A stretch of DNA of 64,000 bases, taken from assembly GCA_022606425.2 (NCBI GenBank), contig JAHDVF020000211.1, positions 124,001 through 188,000 on the forward strand. Direction: 5' to 3'. The DNA comes from Lepidostoma basale. Its lineage: Eukaryota; Arthropoda; Insecta; Trichoptera; Lepidostomatidae. Shown in pieces: positions 1 through 11,667 of this stretch; position 1 is the stretch's first letter; every line of letters begins with the position of its first letter. The notes below the pieces were generated by a model. The model did not search any database. It was not told the DNA's origin and saw only the letters and a list, made by a program, of their open reading frames with translations. The position numbers were made by a program, and so were the translations under genes.

Positions 1-408
1 TGGACTGTCACACTTTTACTGATGCGGCACTCCATCCTTCTCTTTTCGCCCCGCGGGAGACGCGGTGTGATGGGTTGCGAACCTCATCGCCACCAATAGG
101 CATCACCCGCGCACATTTCGATCGTCCAACACCCACAAAATAAATCTTAAACAAATAATATAAAATACAATGATATAAAATAAATAAACAAAAAAAAATT
201 ATTTAACACAAAATGTTCTTTTTAGATGATGCACATATTGTCTATTTAATTTATGTTCCACGAATCCCCCCTTTTTTTAATTTAGCACATAATGTAATAA
301 CACATAATGTTTTTTTCAATGTTGCACATGTTGACATGGACGATCCTGACTTTTGTATTTATTTAATTTATGTTACACGTATCCACCGTTTTTTTAAATT
401 AACTCGAT
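1..408 (-). mobile_element. NA: non-autonomous element sharing the LINE-A 3' end (cut by window edge)
   Basis: Read on the minus strand this copy has an AT-rich body, then the module with 'GTGCGCGGGAG', 'GAGGTTCGCAACCCATCAC' and 'GGATGGAGTGCCGCATC', and it runs off the window before its terminal TTAG tail. The same arrangement recurs at 40571-41150 and 62705-63408. The body has no ORF of use. Its last ~60 bases in complete copies ('CATTCTTTCTGCCTACC' onward) match the end of LINE-A, so it probably uses that LINE's machinery. Confidence 0.75.
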
Positions 409-450
409 ATAACTAACTAACTAATTAACCATCACGGGGTCTCCTTAAAG
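408..450 (-). repeat. LINE-A-type 3' tip with (TTAG)n tail
   Basis: ACTAACTAACTAATTAACC followed by ATCACGG: the reverse complement of the 3' tip seen in all LINE-A and NA copies. Only the last few tens of bases survive. Confidence 0.6.
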
Positions 451-559
451 AAATTCTTTAAAAGAAATCAAAATATAAATTAATTAAATGATAATATACA
501 TTTCATTGCGCCGGTTTTATTAATTATATCTGTCAAGCAGCCACAATAAATATATTAAC

Positions 560-797
560 GACCTTCGTGGCTGAGTGGTAAGTGGGACTGCCACACCGAA
601 GGTTCTGGGTTCGATTCCCGGCGATGGTAATGTGATTGAATGACCTGGCGTAGAATTCACGTGGCAATGAAATGGCCATAAATTAGCTACCTATCACATG
701 TCACGAGAATCAATATGCTAACTTGCCCTTTACATCGATTTGGCTCGTGCTGTATTGATGTTAAGAGCGATTCAACAAAATAATAATAATAATCATC
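560..797 (+). mobile_element. tRNA-derived SINE (reference copy)
   Basis: The head is tRNA-like: A box TGGCTGAGTGGT at 568-579 and B box GGTTCGATTCC at 608-618. It is followed by a body ending in 'GATTCAACAAAATAATAATA', a short (AAT)n tail. The same unit recurs on both strands through the window. It has no tRNA-length fold with acceptor stem, so it is a SINE and not a tRNA gene. Confidence 0.85.
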
Positions 798-1029
798 TCC
801 TTTTTCTCTATAGATCGGACCTCTTCCTCCAGAGAGCAATTCTCACACTTTGGAAAACACAGATATAAACATTGGTAGTTAATTAATGTTAATTAAAGTC
901 ACTGTAAGACAGAAAAGTTAGATCATATACTTACCGAATTGACCGTGAAATTCTGCTTTACCTGGTTCATATCACGTACTCTGTATTTTTATTTTCGGCA
1001 TTAATATATGGTACTGTACAAATTATTTA

Positions 1030-1915
1030 TTAGTACAACCGGCGCCTTACTGAACATTTTATAATTCTTCGTCCGCTTATCTCCATCCAATGCTGGACGT
1101 AAGCCTCTCCACCCCCACGCCATCCCTCTCGGTCTCTCGTCAGTGTTCTCCAGGCTCTTTCTGCTGTCCGCGCAATAACTTCGCTCCACCTGGTAGGCTG
1201 TCTCCCGACACTTCTTCGGCCCAACCTTGGCCTCCATTCAGTAACCCTCTGGCTCCATCTTCCATCATCCCGTCGGCACACATTCCCAGCCCATTGCCAC
1301 TTCATCGTTACAATGCGTATCTCTATATCGGTGGCCCTGGTGCGTCTTCTAATCTCCATGTTGGGTATATGGTCTCTAAGCGAGATACCCACATGGATTT
1401 TTCCATGGCCCGTTGTGCAACTATAATTTTGTGCATTGCTTCTTTAGTTAACGTCCATGTCTCGCATCCATAGGTCATCACAGGTAACGCACACTGCTCC
1501 AGCACTTTTGTTTTTAAATTCTGTGGCATGTCCGACTTGAAGATGTTGTCCAGCCTTCCGAATGCATTCCATTTTATAATTATACACAACCAAATGGCTT
1601 GATGATAGACCTCTGGTATCCTATCACTAATTCTGGACCCTAACCTACCTTCAATGATTATCTTCATTATAAATTCTTCTTCTTCGGCCTTCTTCCATCT
1701 ACTCCTGAATATAGGTCTCTTCCATTTTCCTCCACTCATCCCTGTATTGTCCTTTCCGCATCCAGGTCGTTCCAGCTATTTGGGCAATATCATAGTCCAT
1801 CTTTTAGGTGTCCTCCCGATATTTCTTTTATTTGTCCAAGGCCTTCATTGGAGTATTCTGGGTATCCATCTGATACTGCCCTGTCTGGCTATATGTCCAG
1901 CCCAATGCCAATTCA
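1030..1915 (-). mobile_element. RTE-clade LINE 3' fragment (HmRTE-like)
   Basis: Two overlapping minus-strand frames read as the C-terminal part of the endonuclease-reverse transcriptase typical of lepidopteran RTE elements: 'PVMTYGCETWTL', then 'KWQWAGNVCRR' and 'GRQPTRWSEVIARTA'. A frameshift near 1330 separates the two blocks. The sequence from 1741 to 1915 resembles other short LINE 3' regions and may be a second insertion. It is dead: RT core absent. Confidence 0.75.
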
Positions 1916-2222
1916 AATTAGCTGTACGATCGGTAATTTTGATGATTTTGATGATATCGGTAATTTTGTTTCGTTGTCTATTTTTTATATGTTAGACTTA
2001 GATTTTACTATCATTATATATTATTTTATATTATGACTATCATTACATGTTTTACGTCGACTATTAGAATTAACTATTAAACATTCTCTTGGAATTATTA
2101 AAAAAACATTATGCAGTAATTCGCCAAAATAGAGTTGATGTTTTAAGGGGAAGGTTTTATTTTTAAGCTTTCGTGTGAGGCACTTAATTTGTGGCGTAAA
2201 AGAGTAAACTAGTTTATTCTCT

Positions 2223-2262
2223 CACCCTGACGAAGCTCCGCCGGGAGCGAAACCGGTTGGTG
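2223..2262 (+). ncRNA. Hammerhead-like motif, family H1
   Basis: CACC (2223-2226), CTGACGA (2227-2233), one extra A, helix II GCTCC/GGAGC (2235-2239 with 2244-2248), GAAA (2249-2252), a one-pair helix III C-CG-G, TT, then GGTG (2259-2262), which pairs with the opening CACC. The order and core match a hammerhead with short helix III, except for the extra A. Copies at 32032-32071 and 32166-32204 share the fold. Confidence 0.5.
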
Positions 2263-2299
2263 TTATCAAATAAAATGGTTTTATTACAAATTACAAAAA

Positions 2300-5205
2300 G
2301 TATATTAATAATAATAATAATATGCTAACTTTTAAAGCGCCGTTTTTGTGATGTAATCACCTCAAGGGCGCATTAAGACGTGTTTTAAATCTTAAAAATC
2401 TAAATGTGACCGCATAAAAAACGATCGGTTTGAAAGTATAGTAGAACAAAGTATAAATGTTTAAATTGGGTATGAAATATGAAAAAGATGGGTTTTCAAT
2501 TTAGATCTGAAATCTGTCGGATCATTTATGCATCTAAGGTGTGAAGGGAGATTGTTCCAAGCTGATGGACCGGCTACCGCGAACGCTCGATCCCCGAAAT
2601 TTGTACTGGGGCAACGCTTCGGCTCAACTAATCTTCCTATTGCTGAGGAGTTCGCCGAGCGAAGTGTGGATTTCCGTGAATTTAGGCTGTCCGTTATACA
2701 GAGTTCAGATATATAACTTGGTGCCATTCCATGTAGCGCTTTGAAGACTGTCCAGCAGAGTTTATACTGGATTCTTTCTGGACTTTTAAGCCAGTGAAGT
2801 TCTTTGAGATGTTGTGTTATATGAGACTTTTTGGAATGCCTTTAATGAGCCTTGCTGCTGCATTGAACGCAGATTGAAGTTTGTTTATTTGTTGTTTTGG
2901 AATGTTTGCATAAATTCCATTACAATAATCAAGTCGTGACACAACGAAGGAATTTACAAGAGTTTTGAAAGTGTCGTGGGGAATACTCCTTTTGACGGAT
3001 TTTAATCGTCTTAGGTGGAAGAAACTAGCGCTGACCGTGTTATTAATTTGGGATTTTAGAGACAGATTTGCGTCAAGATAAACACCAAGAAGCTTTGTGG
3101 AGTTTTTGGGAACGATATCATTGTCAGCTGTTGAAATTGAGGAATGATCGATAAGATGTTGACGCTTTGCGGAAGAAGTCCAGAGAAATTCCGTTTTGGA
3201 TGGATTTAGTTTAAGTTTGTTTGATGCCATCCATCTGGATATGGCATCAATGCAGTTGACAGTTGTTGACGTAGATGTTTGGTGTCATCAGGGTTGCAGA
3301 AAAAATAAAGTTGCTGATCATCAGCATAGCAATGTGAGAGGAGGCCAAAGGATTCTATTATTTTGGCAACGTCATTTGTAAACATGATAAATAAAAGGGG
3401 TCCTAAAACAGAGCCTTGTGGCACACCAGATTGGATATTAGTAAATGAGGATTTTTTACCTGCTAGCCGCACAGCTTGTGAACGATCCGACAGATATGAA
3501 TTTAGCCAGTCTATGGCATTACCTCTAAAACCATACGTGATCGCTAATCGTTGGATAAGATATGAGTGATCAATTGTGTCAAACGCAGCGCTCATGTCCA
3601 GAAGGGAGAGCAGTGCCAATTTGCCCGATTCGTTTGCCAGTACTAAATCTGACATGACTCTAAGCAATCCCGTCTCCGTTGAATGGAAACGTCTGTAGGC
3701 GGATTGTAATTTAGACAAAATATTATTTGTCGAAAGGTGATTAGAAATTTGGGAGGCTACAATTTTTTCAAGAACTTTAGAGATGAAAGGTAGATTTGAG
3801 ACGGGCCGGAAGTTACTAAGATTTTCGGAATCTAGTTGAGGTTTTTTTAATATGGGAGAAACAATAGCTTCCTTGAGCAAAAAGGACTTGTCCTGTTAGA
3901 AGAGATTTGTTAAAAATTTTGACTAAAAATGGAGCAACATGGTGACAGCATCTCTTGAGAAGCCATGTCGGAATCGGATCAAGCGAACACTGTTTATTAG
4001 GTGCGTTTAAGATAAGTTTAATCACTTCTTGAGGTGTTGTGATATTAAATTTAGTTAGAAGTTTTCCCTCATATGTCGTGAAAGTTGGTGGTGTTGTAGA
4101 TGAAGTCGTTGCACGAATCACAGCGATTTTATCTTCAAAGAATTGGGCGAAGTCCTGAGGAGATAACTTGGTAGAGGCCTTTTCTTGTTGATTATTTCCG
4201 AGTACTGATTTAACGGAATTCCATAGATGTCGGGGATTTTCCTTTTCCGATTCAATTTTACATTTCCAGTACTCCGATCTTTTCTTCTTGATCAGGTCTC
4301 TAAAAGAATTCTGCGATCTCACCCAGGCTTCTCTTGAAGAGCTTAGGCCTGTGTTTCGGTACATACGTTCAAACCTACGCATTAGTCTCTTGTTTCTACG
4401 ACATTCTTCATCAAACCATGCATTAGACACTCGCACCCGAAGTGTTTTTGTCGAATGTGGAGCATGCTTGTCGAGAAGAGAAGTAAAAACATTGTAGTAG
4501 GTTTGAACTAATTCATCTAATGACATTTCGAGGGTATTGTTATTATATTTTTCACAAACATGTGAGTTCATCAAGTCTCTTTCAAATTTTTCAAAATTGA
4601 AAGAGCGCCATGTACGTGAAGTGAAAGTTTGAAACACGGGTCGTGGTGGATGGAAAGGGATCTCCGTACGAATCATTTTGTGGTCCGAGAGTCCAATATC
4701 TATAACACTTGCCGGAGTGTTAACAGCATTTTTGTTGGAGATGAGGATATCCAGTAATCCACCTGCGGTATGTGTTGGCTCGGTAACCCATTGCTTGGAC
4801 CCATAGCATTCCATCATGTCTAGGAATTTATCACTAGACGATGAGGTTCTCTCTAATCGGATATTGATGTCTCCAACAATCATCCAATGTTCAGAGAGGC
4901 TGGCCGCGAATTGTAGCAGTTCCGAGAATTCTTCGTAAAATTTAACGCAGGTTGATTTAGATCCTGGTCGGTAAATAGTGATAAGGGTGAAAGATGATCT
5001 TCCCGATGACACGCGACACCCAAGATGTTCAAACGTCTCGAAAACTCCGATTTTAATTCTCTCAATATGCAAGCCTTGCCGGGCGATGGTGACAATACCA
5101 CCATGGTTTGTAAAATTGAGGTTATCCCTTGATTTTTCTTTTCTTATGGGTCTCGCTTCATCTACCGTCACATAACCATAACCGTCACATATTATTAATA
5201 ATTAT
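2300..5205 (-). mobile_element. L2-like non-LTR retrotransposon (LINE), 5'-truncated and frameshifted
   Basis: Minus-strand reading gives an endonuclease/reverse transcriptase polyprotein in four broken blocks. The first (5171-3816) is the C-terminal part of the APE-like endonuclease ('IVGDINIRL', 'LSDHKMI'). The second (3880-3206) is the RT: 'SAYRRFHSTETGL', 'AAFDTIDHS', 'GVPQGSVLGPLLF' and the catalytic 'YADDQQLY'. A thumb-region block (3230-2817) and a C-terminal block (2727-2461, 'WNNLPSHLR') follow. Frameshifts fall near 3850, 3215 and 2770. The N-terminal endonuclease strands are missing, so the copy is 5'-truncated. The 3' end shows the L2 signature of a GCGC...GGCGC region followed by an (ATT)n tail at 2302-2325. 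L2/Crack/Daphne clades are not separable by eye. Confidence 0.85.
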
Positions 5206-5275
5206 TTTGTGAATGTACTCGTATACTTATACTTTTATACGAAATCCTGGATTTTCACCAAAGGGTGGTTAATTC

Positions 5276-5868
5276 AAATTTTTAATTGTATCTCAATAGA
5301 GACGAAGACGCAAACTGGAAACTGAATATGGATGATCAAGGTGTTTACAGGACTTATGACCTGTCATTGGTTGGGTTAAGCGGACGCTTTATGTAATTAC
5401 AACATTCCCCATTCCACATTTGTTATTATGATCATGCATGACAAATTTTTGGAAGATGAATATATACTTCAAATCCATATCTATCTTCACGTGTCAGTTT
5501 TAATTGTCCATCTATGTAGATTTGGTTGCACTTGTGAATCTATTCAAGATTAACTTATACAACCGACCCACTAACGCCATCTATGGAGAATGATTTTCAG
5601 CATTTAGCAAACTACCTTATTAATCTACATAGATGGACAATTAAAACTGACACGTGAAGATAGGTATGGATTTGAAGTATATATACATCTTCCAAAAATT
5701 TGTCATGCATGATCATAATAACAAAGGTGGAATGGGGAATGTTGTAATTACATAAAGCGTGCGCTTAACCCAACCAATGACAGGTCATAAGTCCTGTAAA
5801 CAGCTTGATCATCCATATTCAGTTTCCAGTTTGCGTCTTCGTCTCTATTGAGATACAATTAAAAATTT
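5276..5868. repeat. Long palindromic (foldback) element, ~247-bp arms
   Basis: The left arm (5276-5522) and right arm (5622-5868) are inverted copies of each other with only scattered mismatches. A ~100-bp loop lies between them. The outer end begins AAATTTTTAATTGTATCTC and the inner end is ...CCATCTATGTAGATT. No ORF is present. The flanks show no clear target duplication. A diverged single arm occurs at 60835-61085. Confidence 0.85.
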
Positions 5869-5989
5869 ATATTATTTTTTTTATTTCATTTTTAATTTTT
5901 ATTTGTTTCATATTTCTAAACCCTTAATTTTCCTTCTATCTAGTATTGTCACATCGCCGTGCTGGTAAGGGCCTTGAAGATTCATTACT

Positions 5990-6180
5990 CTCCATTAATA
6001 TTAAATGTCAGTCATGTGAGGAGTTGGTTAAATCGACGTGCATGAATGACACGATGTATAAATGATGAGGAATCGAGAGAAGAATGTTAGAAAAGAACAG
6101 TGTAGTGTCCAATATGTTTGCCTACCTCTTCGGGAAATTGGCATGCTGGTAAGTTAGTTAGCTAGTTACTCTACATTATT
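5990..6180 (+). mobile_element. LINE-A 3' remnant
   Basis: 'GTGAGGAGTTGGTTAAATCG' and 'CATGAATGACACGATGTAT' match the LINE-A C-terminal coding end with many substitutions. It ends in TTAGTTAGCTAGTT, the decayed tail. Confidence 0.65.
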
Positions 6181-6582
6181 AAAATATTTAATAAAAAATT
6201 ATTATACTGATGTTTTCAAAAAAATTAATTGCTTCATAAAGATTTTTACGTCTTTGTTCAAGCAAATATTAATGTTGTTTTTTTGTTTTGTTTTCAAATC
6301 GACACCTCTAGTAATATTTGCCAGTCGACCCAAATTATTATAAATTAGCCATTGAAAAGGTGCACTCTAAAGGTCAAAATATCGTGCGGTGTTATTTCAA
6401 ATTCCGAACGCCTTCGACCGGTAACCACAAACACGGGTGTTAAATTGGGCTTGTTCCAATCGGATGTAAAATTATTATTTTTTTAAAGATCACTGACCTC
6501 CCGGAACGATAAAAAAGAAGAAAAAAAAACACGAAAACACAGTTTATATTTGTTTACACTTTTTAACACAAATAACATAATA

Positions 6583-7866
6583 TTAGGTCCTTACATATGA
6601 AATCGGCGTTTTGTATGGGAGGAACATAAAGTTGATTTTTTTTAAATATAATATATTTATTTAATCAAAATATGTACCATTGCTATCTATGCACTTTTGC
6701 CATCTCATAGGTAGTTCATCGATCCCTTTACTAAAAAAACCATTCGGACGGGAATCAATAAAATCTTTGAAGTCGGTTTGGACTGCCCCATCGGAGTTGA
6801 ATTTTTTCCCTTGCAAGAAGTTATCCAAATTTCGAAAAAAATAGTAATCTGTTGAGGCAAGGTCCGGAGAGTACGGTGGATGTCTTAGACATTCCAATTG
6901 AAGCTCTTCTAATTTGGTAGCCGTCTGTTGTGCAGTGTGTGGTCTAGCGTTATCATGAAGCAGCAGAGGCCTAGAGCGATTAACCAGCCTCGGTTGTTTA
7001 GCAGCTAGCTTTTCCATCATGGTTTACAGTTGCTGACAATAGACATCTGCCGTAATCGTCTGGCCAGATTTAAGAAAGCTGTAGTGAACGACACCAGCAC
7101 TAGTCCACCAAACGCTCACAAGTAACTTTTTGGAGTCAATTTTCGCTTGGGGCATGGTTTGGCTGGTTCGGCAGGGTTCAGCCATTGCGATGAGCGCTTC
7201 CGATTATTATACAGGATCCACTTTTCATCACAGGTAATGATTCGATTCAAAATCCCTTCATTATTGTGCCGGTTGAGTAATGCAACGCAGCAGTCAACGC
7301 GCGTTTGTTGATTTGCTTCACTCAATTCGTAAGGTACCCACCTTTCAAGCTTTTTCACCTTCCCAATTTGCTTCAAGTGGATTAAAACAGTTTTATCACT
7401 AACACCGCAGCCTGCAGCTAACTCGGACGTGGTTTGCGATGGATCCGCTTCACAATAGCCTTCAATTCTTCATTATCAACTTTGGTCTCCGGCCGTCCAC
7501 GAGGCTTGTTCTGCAGGTCGAAATTTCCAGAACGAAAACGTTGGAACCAAAAACGCACTGTTTTTTCTTTTGCGGCACCGTCGCCATACACATCATTAAT
7601 CCTTCGAGCCGTTTCTGCAGCACTGGTGCCACGGTAGAACTCGTACTCGTAAATAACGCGATATTTCAAGTTTTCCATTTTGTAAACTGAGTGACGCAAA
7701 GAAAAAAAACAATTGAGGAAAAACAAATGAATTATAATTTTCGAAACACAAATACTTGAGTAAATAGCTGTATAAATTTGAATTTGGAATTCCTAACCAA
7801 AGAGAAGATATTTGAGATCAAAGTTGCCAGTACGGAAAAACGCCAATTTCATATGTAAGGACCTAA
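6583..7866 (-). mobile_element. Mariner element (cecropia-like), full length, TA target duplication
   Basis: Terminal inverted repeats of ~30 bp begin TTAGGTCCTTACATATGAAA at both ends with one mismatch. TA dinucleotides flank the element (6581-6582, 7867-7868), the duplication expected of Tc1/mariner. The length, 1284 bp, is normal for mariner. The transposase lies on the minus strand and is broken, so the copy is not autonomous. Confidence 0.95.
6661..7678 (-). pseudogene. Mariner transposase, disrupted
   Basis: The start Met (7676-7678) opens an N-terminal DNA-binding region with 'YEFYRGTSAAETARR', a helix-turn-helix motif. The catalytic core follows: 'ITCDEKWILYNN' (first Asp), 'LLHDNARPHTA' (second Asp) and 'YSPDLASTDYYFF' (third Asp, D34D type). 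A one-base deletion near 7445 shifts the frame before the second helix-turn-helix. A second shift near 7118 and a TAA just before 'MMEKLAAKQ' break the core. The wording resembles cecropia-subfamily mariners such as Hsmar1. Three independent lesions with intact ends indicate an old but well-kept copy. Confidence 0.9.
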
Positions 7867-8098
7867 TATTAACGTATATCAGGGCCCTTGAGATGAGTAA
7901 TTCATAAAAATGGCGTTCTATAAATTATCCAAATTATTATTATTATTATCATCATTTATTCTACTCATTTTCACACGTACACAGGTATATTAACACGTAA
8001 AAAATAACATATTTATACAAAAGAAAAATACAGGCTTAGAGGAAATGTTTTGAGTTCTAACAAGTATTCCAAATATGACGACATCAGCAAGGCGACGT

Positions 8099-8361
8099 TT
8101 TATTATTATTATGATTATTATTTTGTTGAATCGCTCTTTACATCACGACAGCATGAGCCAAATCGATACAAAAGGGTATTATAGCTATCATAGTGTTTCT
8201 CGTGACATGTGGTTGGTAGCTAATCTATCACCATTTTATTGTCACGTGAATTCTACACCAGACCAAAGACAGTGTGACAATCACACTGCCCTCGCCGGGA
8301 ATCGAACCCGGAACCTTCGGGGTGGCAGTCAATGCACTTACCACTCGGCCACGAAGGTCTC
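8099..8361 (-). mobile_element. tRNA-derived SINE
   Basis: Reverse complement of the 560-797 unit with both boxes present ('GGTTCGATTCC' in reverse at ~8296-8306). The tail is a (ATT)n run at 8099-8124. Confidence 0.85.
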
Positions 8362-8703
8362 ATTCAATACATTTTATTCAATACACCATAATAACATATT
8401 ATGTATGTTCACTACTCCACTGTTAATAAAAATGTACACCTCAAAATTATTCAGACCATAAGGAATAAATTATTCAGACGATAAGGATTTTCTATGGATC
8501 ACTGATTTTATTCGCGTGCTTCAATGATCCTTCTCCTCAGTTCAAGAGAATTTAACCATAGCAAACTCGAGAGAAATGCCTTAGCATAAAGCCAATGCTA
8601 TCATCCGTATTCTATCTGGTAGAAATATATTTAAATGTAATATTTATTTAGATTCAATAAATATTTATCATACACGTTTACATTTGTAAAAAAAAAAATT
8701 ATG

Positions 8704-8942
8704 GATTATTATTATTATTATTCTATTGAATAGCTCTTTCCATCTTTACAGCGCGAGCCAAATAGGTGTAAAGGGGTATTGCTATCATATTGATTCTCGT
8801 GAAATGTGATGGGTAGCTAATCTATATCCATTTTATTGTCACGTGAATTCTACACCATTCTAAAGTCAGTAGTAAAAATCACACTTCTATCGCCGGGTAT
8901 CGAACTCGGAACCTTCAGTGTGGCAGTCATAGCACTCACTTA
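8704..8942 (-). mobile_element. tRNA-derived SINE, head truncated
   Basis: Same unit, tail (ATT)n at its left end. The A-box end is lost near 8942, so the copy stops inside the tRNA-like head. Confidence 0.75.
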
Positions 8943-8994
8943 GGTATGTTAACTTGTTTCTTCTGACCAACATGTTATTAGACAACATAGAAAG

Positions 8995-9115
8995 TTGCCC
9001 ACTAATTACCCGAAACTGTTATAGGACGCAGCGCCGTCTTTTCGTCAGCCTCGCTCATACAACCCCTAGGCCCACCCTTCATCCACGCGGGACCTTCATT
9101 AGCTGGAGAATGCAC
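8995..9115 (-). repeat. Unclassified interspersed repeat X (fragment)
   Basis: 'CGAAACTGTTATAGGACGCAG' region and 'ACCCCTAGGCCCACCC' recur in longer form at 9690-10020, 37250-37500 and 47640-47765. No coding capacity or clear termini seen. Confidence 0.5.
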
Positions 9116-9229
9116 CATTCCAGAAAAAAAAGTAAAAGGCAAAAGGGTATCTAAGCTACATTTAATCTAGTTTAATTTAGCAAATATTACAAATACATTG
9201 CTTAATATACTTTAAAAATATTAATACAA

Positions 9230-9670
9230 TTCTTCTTCTTCTCCGGTCTCAATCTGAAGATTGGTCCGCAGCAAGACTCTAGGTACTCCTGGCGAGGTCG
9301 TCCTCTGCCAATCGATCCCTCGACCATTCCATCCAATACATCATGCAGGAAACATTCGTGTCGCAACACATGACCAACCCGTCTCGCGCGCCTCTCCGCT
9401 ATGGTGTTCAACATGTGCCTATTCTCTTCAACTCTGCTGAGAACTTCCTCATTTGTAACGTGTTCCCTCCATGAAACTTGGGCAATTCGTCGGTAGGTCT
9501 ACATTTCAAACGCCTCCAGCCTTTTGCACTCTCTTTCGCCCAGGCACCAAGTCTGGCAGCCGTATAGTAAAACACTCCACCCCAATGTTTTTATTAGTGG
9601 TTTTCGGAGGTTTAGGTCGAGGTTATTGGACTCGAATATTTTAGCTTTCGTATTGAAGGCAAGTTAAGCC
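9230..9670 (-). mobile_element. RTE-like LINE 3' fragment
   Basis: Minus-strand frames give 'NTIAERRARRVGHVLRHECF', 'GMVEGSIGRGRPRQEYLE', and upstream the tail end of the RT ('TWCLGERE'). The fragment is near-identical in layout to the plus-strand copy at 31450-31840. Frameshifts are present. Confidence 0.7.
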
Positions 9671-9689
9671 TGGTGGATACGACTTTTTT

Positions 9690-10020
9690 TATTACATATG
9701 GCCGAGCCATAGAGGGCTCCCTGTGCTTATCCGAAGCTGTAATAGGCGCAGCGGCGCCTTTCGTCAGCTTCACTCGTCAGCCTCCCTTCCTCCTGTGCCT
9801 CCTGCTGTGCATTATTTCTTTATAATTCTTTCTCTAACATATGTTATTTATGTATCAATTGTGTATTTTCTTTTGCTGTTGTATTCCTATGTGCGTACGG
9901 CGGGACATCGAGGGAGAGTAGCGTAGCTTAAATGTGGTCTGGGTCCCCCTTGGTTGCAAATATACATATATTATTATTATTTAACCTAAGTCCCGTATGG
10001 ACAAGGGACGGGCCTAGGGG
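9690..10020 (-). repeat. Unclassified interspersed repeat X (longest copy)
   Basis: Contains 'ATGGCCGAGCCATAGAGGGC', 'CGCAGCGGCGCCTTTCGTCAG', 'GGGAGAGTAGCGTAGCTTAA' and 'GGACGGGCCTAGGGG'. All of these recur in the copy at 37250-37500 in the opposite orientation. A (ATT)n stretch at 9970-9980 sits between two blocks. No ORF, no tRNA boxes and no inverted ends are visible, so the class is unknown. Confidence 0.6.
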
Positions 10021-10227
10021 TGGATACGACTATCGACGTCTTTCTTTTTTATTTTGCGTATACAATTATAGCATAATACAATTCATTTCCATATAATCAA
10101 AGTATGCATAGCTATCGCCAAGTTTCGATTATGCTATTTTAAAGTGCGAATAAAACTATTTGAAGTGGTAATACATCTGATTTTATATAGAATTTAATAC
10201 TATTATTTCATGATTGGTTTTATTAAA

Positions 10228-10735
10228 AACTTACTAACTAACCATCACGGCGTCTCCCTGAATGGGTAGGCAGAAAGAATGGACTGCCACACTTTTCTTT
10301 CCTGACATATTCCTCAACATTCATACATCGTGTCATGCACGCATGTCGATTCAATATTTGATTTATTTGATCGTGCCACGTTTTCCTCGGTCTTCCTCTA
10401 TTTCTAGTTCCATTTACATCGTTAACATATAGTTTTTTTACCATTCTTTCTTCATTCATTCTTTCCATGTGTCCAAACCATCTTAATGATCCTTTCATTA
10501 TTTTGTTCATAACACCATCATTCACACCGCATTCACTTCCTATATTTTCATTCGACACTCTATCATACAAATAGTATCCACACATTCGTCTAAGAGATCT
10601 CATTTCTACTGCATTTATTCTACTTTCATCCTTCTCTTGCCAGATCCATGCTTCGCTTCCATACATAAGGGTCGGTAGAAGAAAACCATTGGTTTTATTA
10701 TCAATTCCTTTATAATTGCTACTCCAACAGAGCAC
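10228..10735 (-). mobile_element. LINE-A 3' fragment with (TTAG)n tail (reference copy)
   Basis: On the minus strand a near-continuous frame encodes the C-terminal part of a LINE polyprotein: 'ESRINAVEMRSLRRMCG', 'SLRWFGHMERMNEER', 'NRGRPRKTWHDQINQILN', 'MTRCMNVEE'. The stop codon lies in 'GGCGTGATGG', directly before the TTAG repeat tail, so there is almost no 3'UTR. The RT and endonuclease parts are absent in every copy here. The grouping with RTE-like LINEs rests on the C-terminal motif pattern only. Confidence 0.8.
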
Positions 10736-11214
10736 ACGTGTTTCCCACCACCGTGTGCCATTGTCCTCCGCCCAGACCTGCCGCAAGAAGTGATGTATTG
10801 TGCGCCTTTTCATAAAAAATAAGACAACAGCTAACAGAGGCAATTTACACGGATTGGTTTTGCGATTGATCTCGAGCACAAAAGAAATAAAAAGTGAACC
10901 TGACTGCGAAACGAATCGTATCGAATGTAACAACATAAACAATCTTTCGAAATTAATGGCACTTCTCAAAAATGAATGTTTCATCATTACGATACATCGA
11001 TATTTAAGTCTAAGTGGTTCATGCTTGTGACAATATTCCTTTTTTATATATAGTTCTCCCGCTGTTATTAAAACTCTAATATTATATTATGTTTACTACA
11101 ATATTGGGGACAAGGTAGGTGCATCCACGTGTGTATATAACAATAACACCAGGCGCCCCTGGAAACGACAAAAAGTCGATGAAACCTTCCACTACAATGA
11201 CAGAAATAGATAAG

Positions 11215-11650
11215 TAATTAATACGAATGAAAACACCTGTTTTCTAGAAGTTTCATTGTTGTTTAAGGGAATGACATACAAATGTCTTTACTTCTAAAGA
11301 AACTGACGTTTTTATCACAATCCCTACAATATATAAAACTAGATTATCATTGATATGAAAAATAATAAAGACTTAATTGAAATAATTAATATCAATGAAA
11401 AAACAATAAAGACAATATAAATTAATTAATATCAACGAAAACGTCTGTTTTCTAGAAGTTTTATAATAATTTATGAGAATATGTTTCGCATTTCTAAGGC
11501 ATTATCAAATGATTGACCAACATTTAATAATGTTTTAGAAAGGCCAAATATGTCATTCCCATAAATTATAATTTGACTTCTAGAAAACAAATGTTTTCAT
11601 TCGTATTCATTTTTAATATGGAATATTACATCATTGTTCAAGAAACGATA
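11215..11650. repeat. Palindromic MITE, family P (two partly overlapping copies)
   Basis: Inverted arms of 'TTTTCTAGAAGTTTTATTAT' and 'GGGAATGACATGTTTCGCC' types with short spacers. The right side ends 'CATCATTGTTCAAGAAACG', shared with 27935-28045 and 50205-50455. The centre carries a GCC...GGC stem followed by a decayed GAAAC-type core (see the H9 note in the findings). Confidence 0.7.
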
Positions 11651-11667
11651 AACAATAAAAAACTTAC

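Noticed and set aside
560..632. tRNA gene (A and B boxes present here and at other sites)
   Set aside because: The tRNA-like head is joined to a long conserved body and an (AAT)n tail and recurs about eight times in both orientations, which is a SINE.
8075..8461. 128-codon plus-strand ORF
   Set aside because: It runs through a reversed SINE; the 'GNRTRN' wording is the usual translation of a SINE B box.
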